A stretch of 42,799 bases of DNA, taken from assembly GCA_022579005.1 (NCBI GenBank), contig MU401730.1, positions 1 through 42,799 of the forward strand. The letters run 5' to 3'. Position 1 is the stretch's first letter. Each line of letters begins with the position of its first letter. Under the pieces are notes generated by a model. The model did not search any database. It saw nothing but the letters and a program-made list of their open reading frames with translations, and was not told the DNA's origin. This DNA comes from Poronia punctata (taxonomy: Eukaryota > Ascomycota > Sordariomycetes > Xylariales > Xylariaceae). This document shows positions 24,830 to 35,100 of the stretch, piece by piece. The position numbers were made by a program, and so were the translations under genes.

Positions 24830-27800
24830 TAAAAATAAATATATTAATAAAAGCAAGATTAAAAATATTATTATAGCTTTATAAAAAATGTAAAAGCTAA
24901 ATACTTCCTAATTATAAAAGCTTATAAGTATAAAAACTAAATAAATAACAAGCTAGCAAAAGCTTTTAATAATTATAAAAAATTATAAACACTAGCAATA
25001 GTACTTTAAAAAATAAATAAAACCTTTATAGTATAAACAAATTATATAGCTTTAAAAAGCATAGTTAACTTATTAGCGCAAAACCTTTAAAAACAGCTTG
25101 CTTACTAAGTATATAAGCTAGTATAGTTTTATTTTAGTATAAAGCAAACTAAGTATTTTAAACCTAGCAAATAAACTATTTAAAAAGCTAGATTATATAG
25201 CTAAACAAATTTAGTATAAAAATATAATATTAATATTAAAAAAAGGCTTTAACTATTTAGCAAGCTGCTATAAAAAGTATAGTAGTTATAAATAAAAATC
25301 TTATTTAAAAAAAGTAAAATATTAGCTTATAATATTAAAGCAGCTTAAAAAGCCTTATTAACTTATACTTATTAGCTTATTTAATAATAAAAGTATAAAT
25401 TATAAATTTATAAGCTTTTATATTGCTAAACTTTTATTATATAACTATAAATAATTTTTAATACTAAAAAGGTAAAAAGTACTAATATATATGCTTAACC
25501 TATTTATTATATACTATATAAATAATAATAGTTTTTTATTTAGTAAAAGCTACTATTAAAAGTATAAAAACTACTTCTTTTTTAAAAAAGCTAAAGCTAT
25601 TATTTATAACTAATACGTTTTATATACTAAAGCTAAAAAATTAGCTTAAGCAAAACGGCCTTTTAACTAGCAGCTTTAATATAGTTTTATAAAATAATTT
25701 ATAAACTATAAGTTAAAAAGTTTATTTTTATAAACTTTATAAACATTATATACTATAAGGCTAATATATTTAAAAGTATTATATTAATAATAAAAATCTA
25801 TTATATTTTAAAAAGCAGCTAATAATTCTAGCTTAAAGCGCTTTATTAAAATAGTTAATATATTAGTATTATAATAACTTAAAGGGTAAGCATATAAAAT
25901 AAATAGCTAAGTTTTTATAATATAAGTTTTATTAAAAAAGCTTAAAGCAAAATATGTAAAAATACGTTACTATCTATATACAATATAAAAGCGCTTAAAA
26001 CCTAAAGCATAAACTTTATAAAAAGCTTTAGTTATTACTTTTATTAAAGTAGCTTTTTTAAACAATTTGCTTAAATTTTATTATAAAACCATTTTTATAT
26101 ATAAAAGTAAATAATAACGTTTATAATATAATTTTAGTTATTATAAACTAGTTTATAAAAATAGTATTATTTATTTTTATATAAAAAACCATTAAAACTA
26201 CTAAGCTTATAATAATTATATATTATAAAGTAAACTTTTAATATAAGCTTTTTTAAAAAATTATAAGTAATAAAAATAAACTTATTATAAGTAAATTTAA
26301 CAAAAAGTTATAAAAAGTATAAAAAGTAAATTAGTAGCTATTTACTATATAGTACTTTTAAACTAATAGCTAAATAAAATAAATGTATTAAACTTTTAAA
26401 AAATATACTTATACCTTTTATACTAGTAAGCTAAATAGCTAAATAAAAATACTAGCAAAAGCTAAGTTTATATATAATAATAGCTAATTTACTATTATAA
26501 GCTATTTATTGTTTAAAGCGCTATATAAGTACTATTTAAAAACTATTAAGTATATATTAAAATAGCTTTAATTTAATATTTAAAAAGTTTAAAAAAGCTA
26601 TAATAAATAAAAGCTATATATTGCATAGTTTATAAGTATTAAAAGTAAATAGTTAAGTTAGTATAAAAATATTATAATAAGCGTTAAATATTAAAAAGGT
26701 TTTAAATAAATAACGTAATAAAGTTATTAATAATATACTTTAAGTTTAAGTATAAAAAAGCTAGCTTTTATATATTTAAGTTAAAGTTTTTAAAAAAGTA
26801 AAAACTTAAACATACTAAATTAAATTATTTAAAATTTATTTTTTATCTTATTACTTAAGCTATAAATAAACAAGCTAACAAATGCTAATAAAATAGCGCT
26901 AATTAAATTAAAAAATAGGCAAAAAATAAGCAGTTATAATTTCTATTTAATATTAAAAAACTAAAAAAAATAAAAATACTTAGTAAAATAAAAAGGCCAG
27001 CTAGTAAAATATAAAAGTTAAAAGCTAGCTAAATACTTAATAAATATAAGCTAGCTATTAAACTAATATAAAGAAAAAGTTAACTAAGCTTATATTAAAT
27101 AAAATAATAAATAAAGTAGTTATATTAGTATATAAGCACTAAAAGTGATAAAATACAAACTTAATAAAACAAAACTAAGATATTGCTAAGTAACTAAGCT
27201 AAGCTATAATATTATAAAAAACTAAACTAAACTTTAAAAACCGAACTTAATTTAAAAATGTAGTTAGACTTTTAATATATAAAATATTAGTATTAAAGAA
27301 AAAGTTAGTAAGTAAAAGCTAAATATAAGCTAATAAGTTAATATATATAAAACTATTAAAAGGTTTATAGTAAAAAATAAGTATAGCAATATAATAAAAA
27401 GTATAAATAAAACTAATAGCTAATATAAAATAAACGTTATAAATAAAAAGGTTTTAATAATTATTACTAATATTTAAAATAGTATAAAAGCCTTTTTTAT
27501 AAAGCTTAATATAGCTAAGTTTTAACTTAATAGCATTTATAATAAATAAATATAGCTAAATAATATATATATATAAGTTATTTAAAATAACGTGTTTTAT
27601 TTTAACGCTAAGCATAGCGCTTATTAATTTTTTACTAACTTAAAAAAAAGCTCAAGGTTTTAGTTATTATACTAATACTAAAAAACTAATATAAAAGTAT
27701 ATTGCTAAATAAACACTATATATACTAACTATTTAAACTAAAACAAAAATTATTATAAAGTAAAAAAAAAGTAAGCTTATAAAGAAAGAAGCTTAATTTT

Positions 27801-28706
27801 TTTTTATATAAAAGATTATAGTTTTTTTTTATAGTTAACTGCTTTTTAAAAACCTAAGCTAACCTTTTAAAAAATAAAAAACAAATCAGCTAGTTTTAAC
27901 TATAAAAAAGTTATTAAATATAGCATTTATATTATTAACTTAAACTTTTTTATATACTAAAAGCTTGCTATTAACATGCTAGTATAAAAAACCTACGTAT
28001 TAAGTAATAACCTAAAATATACTTTTAAAAGCAATATTAAAGTAAATAAGTTAGTAAAAATAAAGCAGCAAACATATAGTGTAGCAAACGTAATAGTTTT
28101 GCTTATAAGTAATAAAGTTAATAGTACTAAAAATATAAAGATAATAAATTTAAAAGTTATTATATATTATAAAAATATAGCTAATATAAGGTTATTAGCT
28201 ATAAGTAATAAGTAATATATTTTAACTAGGTTATATACAAAAAAGGTTTAGTATATAATAATTAATAAATAATTAACTTAAAGCTATATTAAAAGTATAT
28301 ATATATATAAAAGTAAAACGTAATACTTTAAAAAGCAGTATAGTAGCAAATAATTAGTAAATAAATTTAAAAAATAAAAAGCTAATAAAAACTAAATAAT
28401 TAAAATTAAAAGTTAAAATTAAAAAATTAAATAAAGCTACTTATAGCTAATAAATTAATAACAAAATTGCTTTTTTTAAAAAAATAGGCATTTTTATTAA
28501 AAAGATTAAATAAAAACCTAACTAGTAAATATATATATAATTGCTAAAGTTGTAAAAAACTAGTAACTTTAAAAAAGCAATATAATAAAGTACTTGTTTA
28601 TAAAACCTGCTAGCTGCGCTATAAGTATATAAACTATATATAAGCTAAACCTATATTAACTATTAAGTATAATTTAGCTAGTTATACCTTTTTTTATCTT
28701 TTTAGC
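24830..28706. repeat. AT-rich mutated block, A-rich on the plus strand
   Basis: There is no gene. A count of line 27001-27060 gives 30 A and 18 T, opposite to the skew at 20 kb. All six C in that line follow A or G. Element boundaries cannot be seen. Confidence 0.7.
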
Positions 28707-28708
28707 TA

Positions 28709-29008
28709 GTGCGACGTAATTAGCATGCATGCTTATTATGCCCTACGTTATAAGGTAGCTGCAGGACTAAAAGGGACTAGCTTGTTTTCTGTCTCTATAT
28801 ATGTAGCTATTATTTTGCGTTACTTTCTAGACCTAGATACCTAGCCATTTATCGTACACATAATACACTAAGTTATGCTTTTTAGAATACCTTTATAAAG
28901 CTATAATTAACGCAAAGCCCTTAAAACCTAGTTAATGCGTTTACTTTAGCTAGACCTTTTCTGGTATAAAGTTAGAGTAATCTTTAGAAATCTTTAATTT
29001 TATCGCAC
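28709..29008 (+). mobile_element. MITE copy B, well-preserved TA-flanked element
   Basis: A 300-bp non-coding element. Its left end reads GTGCGACGTAATT and the complement of its right end reads GTGCGATAAAATT: a 13-bp terminal inverted repeat with three mismatches, two of them transitions. TA lies directly outside each end (28707-28708 and 29009-29010). It keeps many CC, TC and GA dinucleotides that are lost in copy A, so it is either younger or was less attacked. The target site suggests mobilisation by a Tc1/mariner-type transposase, which is not encoded in this window as far as I can see. Confidence 0.82.
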
Positions 29009-29010
29009 TA

Positions 29011-29985
29011 GCCTAGTTACTTACCTAGTTAACTAAATAAAAGATTTAATATACCTAGTTATTAAAATTGCTAGCAACATTACTTTATAACTACCTTATT
29101 GCTTAAACCTTTATATTATATTTAAAGGTATTTAAAATAGATTTTTAAAAACAAGGTTATTTATAATAAATCTAGAAATATTTTAGTGGTTTATATATTA
29201 GTTTTGCCTTTAGCAGTGCTTAGTATAAAAAACGTCTAGCTATATATAAGAAAAGCTATAAACCTAGCTATATTAAAAGGTTTATTATAATAAAGTACTA
29301 TATTTAGTTTATTACTTTTATATACTATAATTACTATTTAACTTATAATAAATATATTTTTAATTTTAAGTTGTTAATAATATTATAAATAGTTTTTATT
29401 AAATTAATTATAAATTATTATTATAATAAAGTATTAGTTTATATAATTAATAAATAAAGTGCTTATATATTAAATATAATTAACTTTATACTTAATATAT
29501 ATTAGTAATATAAATAAACCTTTTAAAATTTCTTTAATATATGCTAATTAGCTAGCAGCTTTTTTAATTAACTTAATTTTTTAATTATTAAAAAATTAAT
29601 AGTTTTATTTAAAAGAAATAGTGCTAGTTTATATAGTTTTAGTTTTAGCTTTTATAATAAAACAGTTAAAAGTATTACTTTAAAAGTTTAATATAAGGTT
29701 TAAATTATAAGTATAAAATAGTATAATTATTAAAAAGATTAGCTAAAATCTAGCAATATATAAAAATTTTACTTAGCTAAGTTTTAAACTTTATAAGTTA
29801 TAAAAAATTTATTTAATTTATTATATATTAATAGTTAATTAAGCTAGTTTTAATTTATATATATATATAATTTTATATATATTATTAAATTTAACTATAA
29901 AACGCGTTTTTACCTTTAAAATAGTGCAACCTTTATTTATAAGCTGTTATACTGCTTTAAATCTATATAAATAGCCTTAAACGGT
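29011..29985. repeat. AT-rich block up to the nucleoporin island
   Basis: There is no gene. Base composition recovers gradually over about the last 100 bases before the island, whereas most other boundaries here are sharp. Confidence 0.6.
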
Positions 29986-29989
29986 AATT

Positions 29990-30272
29990 TTGGTTTAGAA
30001 AGTAGTGTTAAGGGCTAGAAAATAGGAAAAATGGCAAAAGTGAGGTAGTAAAAAAACGGTACACTGCAAATTAGCGCAGTGTGGCTCTACCGACGCCGCG
30101 CTTCAAAGCAACTGTAGAAACGTTGGAATCTAATAATCTTAACCCGTCCTCCTTCCATATCCCATGTCCCACATCATCCCTTCGTTCAACGATTGGCACT
30201 CTTCCATCTGTACACGACTTGTCGTACAGCTCACACAGCTTGCGAGCTGTAGGTGGCCATCGCTACCGCGCT
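29990..30272 (+). promoter_or_regulatory. presumed promoter and 5' UTR of the nucleoporin gene
   Basis: This GC-normal stretch lies between the AT-rich block and the start codon. It contains a pyrimidine-rich tract at about 30150-30195 (CCTCC, CCC and TTCC runs), common near fungal transcription starts. It also holds small inverted repeats: ACACTGC/GCAGTGT (30061-30067 with 30076-30082) and ACAGCT/AGCTGT (30235-30240 with 30245-30250). I see no clear TATA box. All of the upstream control sequence may lie in these 280 bases, since DNA further left is mutated. Confidence 0.4.
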
Positions 30273-31881
30273 ATGGCCTTGTTTCGGCCAACTAGTGGTC
30301 CAGGAGGATTGAGTATAAACACATCATCTGCCAATATGTTGTATGTTCCCTGACCCCCTCCCTTTCAGTGAAACACATACTTGTTCTTCTTGTTATCCTC
30401 TCACCCAACTGCAGTGCTCTGTACCATTTACAGAATCAGTAGTCGCAATGCCGCTTCAGAAACTGACCAATCAATTAAAAACGGACAGTGGCTCGGCCGG
30501 CGGGCAATCATCGGGGCCCGGAAACCTATTTGGTTCGACCGCTAATACGAATACTGGCGCGTCCACACCAAAGCCAAGTGGACTCTTCGGTGGTGCTTCG
30601 AGTTCCGCCACCACCAACACCATCGGTACGGGCACTGGGATAGGCACCTCACAGCCGCAACAAAACACTGGCATATTTGGCGCTTCTTCTCAAACACAGC
30701 CTCAGCAAGGTGCCCAGGGCGCCAGCGTCTTTGGAGGCAATCAGACTCAACCGCAACAAACTCAACCTACAGGGGGGCTCTTCGGCACAACCAATGCGAC
30801 AGCACAGTCAAATGTAGGGATGACTGCTGGGGCGGGAATGGGAACGGGCGGTAGTATATTTGGTAGCGTCTCTAACACTGCGCAACCCGCCATCAGTACT
30901 ACGGGGAACCCGTTCCAGGGCCAAACATCACAACAGAAACCCAGTGTCTTGTGAGTTGGCCTCCAACGATGTCATTCACAGTATGGAAGCGAATACTAAC
31001 CGGCCCCTTGTACTAGTGGCGGTCTCGTCCAACAGGCCTCAGCACAGCCGAGTGGATTTGGCCAGCTGCAGCAGCAGCCCTCCTTGGGTTTAGGCGGTAC
31101 TCTCAACTTTGGTTTAACGATGGGCCAGCCCAATACGCAGCCATCCGTCCCGGGCGTGCGAATCGACGTCAGCAACCTCAAGGGGACGACTCGCTTCAAC
31201 GATTTACAGGAGGGCCTACAGAAAATTATCGAACAAGCGGACGAATTCATTCAAGAACAACAGCGGAGGAAGGGCGAAGTAGACGCGTTCATGTCTGGCC
31301 ACCGTGAGCTGCTCGAGAGTCTGCCGCCCGATGTTAGCCATGTCGCTAGGAAGTACGACGGAGCCCGGAATGCGCTGGAATCGGCGGCCGAATCCATAGA
31401 GGCGGCTCGACTCCTAATCAACCAAGACGCCGATAATGCCCGTCTTAGCTTCCGAGCCATAGACAATCTCAAACTGCCGCAGCAGTATCATACCTCAGGG
31501 TTCTGGTCGCCAAGGCAGCAGGCATCCGGGAATGCGAATGCCGAATCTGACGGGCAGGATCTCGTTGGTTTCTTCTCGCAAGCGGCCGATGATATGGCAA
31601 ATCAGATGAGAAAATACGAAAGAAACTTGACAGAAATCGAACTGCATATGCATGGCGTCTCGGATGGGCTTGTGGAGCAGCTCCAGCGGACGATGGCGGC
31701 AAAGAACGGAGGGTCACCGGGGACAGACGAGAGGATCCAAGAGCTTGTGGCCGTCTTGCGAGACTTTGAACAAGGCATTCTTAAAGTTGCAAACGATGTT
31801 GGAAGTGCCAGGGAAGGCATGACGCGTTTGCAATTGGGGGATTTTATGAGCCATGATCACAATACAAACAGTGTATTATAG
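30273..31881 (+). CDS. NUP49: nucleoporin NUP49/Nup58 family, FG-repeat protein (3 exons)
   Basis: A core component of the nuclear pore central transport channel. In the known yeast complex Nup49 pairs with Nsp1 and Nup57, and its FG repeats bind transport receptors. I read exons 30273-30340, 30489-30950 and 31017-31881, giving 464 residues; yeast Nup49 is of similar size. Residues 1 to about 200 are Gly/Ser/Thr/Gln-rich with repeated GLFG, IFG and VFGG motifs. From about 224 (VRIDVSNLKGTTRFND) to the end is the alpha-helical, coiled-coil anchoring region, with the family-conserved stretch SFRAIDNLKLPQQYH at about 321-335. I chose the ATG at 30273 because the first 22 residues (MALFRPTSGPGGLSINTSSA...) match the usual N-terminus of fungal Nup49, and splicing then gives an in-frame FG. 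A later ATG at 30448 lies inside intron 1. The gene shows no mutation damage. The C-terminal 15 residues are the least certain part. Confidence 0.93.
30341..30488 (+). other. intron 1 of the nucleoporin gene
   Basis: Donor GTATGT, acceptor GACAG, 148 nt. A branch-like CTGAC at 30463-30467 lies 21 nt before the acceptor. The earlier acceptor GCAG near 30410 would bring an in-frame stop, so the GACAG site is preferred. The intron carries no stop in the downstream frame, which is why a false upstream start is tempting. Confidence 0.85.
30951..31016 (+). other. intron 2 of the nucleoporin gene
   Basis: Donor GTGAGT, consensus branch site TACTAAC at 30994-31000, acceptor TACTAG ending at 31016; 66 nt. 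Removal joins the two long coding segments in frame and creates ...PSVFGGLVQQ... Confidence 0.93.
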
Positions 31882-32194
31882 TCTAGCGAACGTGCCCGGT
31901 GATCGTGCTTGCATACTCTTGAGTTTTGTAACGTGTGATACCCGGTTAGGAAAGAAGCAGGGGCTTTATATTGACGTATATAATCTCGAGCAAGACCAGA
32001 TCCGTATGCCTGGCTTTGTCAGTATTTTGTGGCTATAGCTGTCACAATCATGTCTTCAGGACATGGACTAGTACAGAGGACCGATATATCCGGGCTCATT
32101 GCATTTACCCTACCAAAGCAAGACGCACCAGCGCCAGCTACCATGAGTCTTCTTGTTGCCTTGTCCACAACTTTGCTGTCTAACTAAGACGTTG
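31882..32194 (+). other. 3' flank of the nucleoporin gene
   Basis: A GC-normal sequence running to the next AT-rich block. It presumably holds the 3' UTR and terminator, but no clear AATAAA-type signal is visible. Short open frames here are not supported as genes. Confidence 0.5.
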
Positions 32195-35100
32195 AATTTA
32201 TAAAGTATATATTAGTTTTGACTAATAATAACGCCGATCTTATAGGCTGTTAAAACTTTCTAATATAGCTAAAATGTATGATTATATTATTATAACGCAT
32301 AAAAAGGTATTTTTTATAAAGTTTTTTTATACTAAATAAGTAAAAAAAAAACCTTTTATAAAAAACTTTTTAGTAGTAGTTTTTATTTTAGCTATATTTT
32401 TTTACTATATAAATATTATATTAATTTTAAGCTTTTTATAACTTTTTAATTTTAATATACTTTTTAAAAATAAATAAACTTATTTAGCTATTTTATAAAT
32501 AAAATTAAAGTTTTAAATAATACTAGTAAAAGCTTTATAACTTTAAATATAATATTTTAAATTATTTTATTTTATTTTAAAAATTTTATAAGTTTTTTAT
32601 ACTTTTTAAAAAGTTAAATAATGTATTTTTAAAGCTATATTGCTTTAATATTAACTAAGTTAACTTATTATAAAAAAGGTTAATATTTTTAAAATATTAA
32701 TAAATTTATATAATTATTTATTATTTAAAAACTTATAAATATATAATTTATATAAAGTATTTTATTTATTACTTATTAATATAATAATTAATTATATATA
32801 TATTAATATAATATAATATTATTTTTAATTTAATAGTATTTTTATTAACTACTTTAATTCTTTATTAATTATTATATTAAATAATAATATATTTAGTTTT
32901 TAAATAATTACTAAGCTTATAAATAAGCTACCTAATAAATATAGCTTTTTATAGCTTAAGCTAATATAAAACGCATTACTTTAATAATAAAAATAATAAT
33001 TATATATAATTTATTAGCTTATTAACTTATAAAGCTTTTTAAAAAGCTTATAAAATAAGTTTATACGCTTTTTAGTTAATAGTATTATTAGTATATAATA
33101 TATTACTTATTATATTAACTATAGTTTTATTTTTATATTATAAAGTAAAGTTTTAATTTATATAAAAATAGTTTAATATTTAATTAATAAAAAATTTATA
33201 AGTAAATAAAAAGTTATTATTAAATTATAAAAGCTATAAAGTAGTAAAAGCTATATTAAACTTAATAATAACTATAATATATATAATAAACCTTTTTAAA
33301 AACGGCAATTTTATTATAAAGAAATAGTTTAATAAACTTTATTAAAATAAAGAGCATTTTACTAAAAAGGTTATTTAACTTATATATTGTTTTAATATAT
33401 AAACACTAAAATAGCTAAATGTAGTTTTATTAATAGTTATAAACAATTTATATATTTAAAAACTACTTTAAATTATAGCCTTTTTAATTAATATTCTTTT
33501 ATTAATTTCTTAGTACTTTATAAGGCTTTAGCTTTATAAAGCTTTTAATAAACAACTATAAAGCTATTAATATTATAATAGTAAAAAAGTATAAAGGTTA
33601 TAAAGCTATATAAATAAAGGTTTTAAATTTAAAATAAAAACAACTTATTATAACTACTTATTACTACTTTTTTATTAAGGCTTTAAGCAATAAAATAAGC
33701 TAGTAAATTAAGGCTATAAATAAAAGTATTTTTATAGTAAAAGCTATAGTAAATGTTTAAACTAAAAAAGTATAAATAAGTATAAATAATACTTAGCTAT
33801 ATATTTTAGTTTTTCCTTTTTACGTTTAGATTTTATTTTAAATATAAAAATATGTTGGTTTTTATATTAATAGCTATACTTAAAACTATTATAATTTAAA
33901 TATTATTATATTGCTAGTTAAAAAGACTATAACTATTTTATTTTAAAAAAATTTATTAATTTAATACGTTAAATTAAATAAACTTAATCTATTAGTTTTG
34001 CTAGACTTTACTAAATATATAGTTTTTAAAAGCTTAACTAAATAGAAAAAAACTTTTATTTATAGTATTTTAAAACAGGTCTGCTTTTTTAATATTAACA
34101 ATATAGCTGCTAAAGCTTGCTGCTAGGTTTAATTTAACTTAAATACTATATACTACTTTTAATTAAAGAAAAAAACTCAAATATAATAGTGTAGTATAGT
34201 ATTATAATTAGGTTTTAAAAAAACGAGGCTTTTAAAAGTAACTTAATTTATTAATAAAAATCTTAAAGTAAAAAAAGAAAAAAAAAGAAAAAAGGCTGTT
34301 AAGATCTTATAAAGTATATAAACTTATATAAGCGCATTATAGTAAAGCTATAGCTATTTATAGGTGCAAGCCTTAATATTTATAGTTAAAAGAGATAATA
34401 GCTATAAGCTACTTAGTTAGCTATATTACTATTAACTAATTTATAACTACTTTTTAAAAAGATAAATAACTTGTTTTAAGGCATGTTTAACTATTGCACT
34501 TTATTATATGTTTTTTTAATATATTCTTTATAATAAACTTATTATTACTTTATTATTGTTTTTATAAAGTTTCTTAAATTTGGGTTTTTATTACTTATAG
34601 CTATTTAGCTGGTTAAACTAAAGGTTTTATAGCTTTAAAGTATTGTTTATAAAAAAGATTTAATAACTTAATGCTATTTTTAATGTTTTTAGCTAAATAC
34701 TATTTTATATTAATATTTTAACTTTTTTAATTAACTTTATATTATAGTTTATTATATTATAGTTTTAATGTTTATGTTTTTTTAATTATAAACTTTTTTT
34801 TCACTTATTAACTTTTATTGTAAGCTAAAAGCTTAATAGGTATTATATTACCACTTTAGCTATTACTTTATATTGCGCTTATAAGTTTTATATAATATTT
34901 TTAAATAAAATAACCTTAAACTATATAAGTGTATAACTAGTATATATATATTTAATTAAATTTTTTTCTTTTTAAAAAAATAAACGTTATTTAAATTATA
35001 TTAGTAAGCGAAGTATTGCTATAAACCTATTATATATTTTTAAGTTATATATTTTAAACCTTTACCTATTTTTATTAGCTTTAATATAAACTACTTTAAG

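Noticed and set aside
1..29985. Mitochondrial origin of the AT-rich DNA
   Set aside because: Long conserved mitochondrial reading frames and rRNA are missing, stops are frequent in every frame, and the block is joined to a nuclear spliced gene and carries nuclear-type transposon remnants.
30343..30954. Single-exon reading with a start at 30448 or further upstream
   Set aside because: This reading passes through intron 1 and stops inside intron 2. The spliced model restores the family N-terminus and creates FG motifs at both junctions.
30471..31820. Minus-strand open frames opposite the nucleoporin exons
   Set aside because: They are complementary shadows of a GC-rich, repeat-biased coding sequence, with no independent support.
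31853..32183. Short plus-strand frames downstream of the nucleoporin
   Set aside because: They are short, overlap each other and the end of the gene, and have no recognisable motif. They most likely lie in the 3' UTR.
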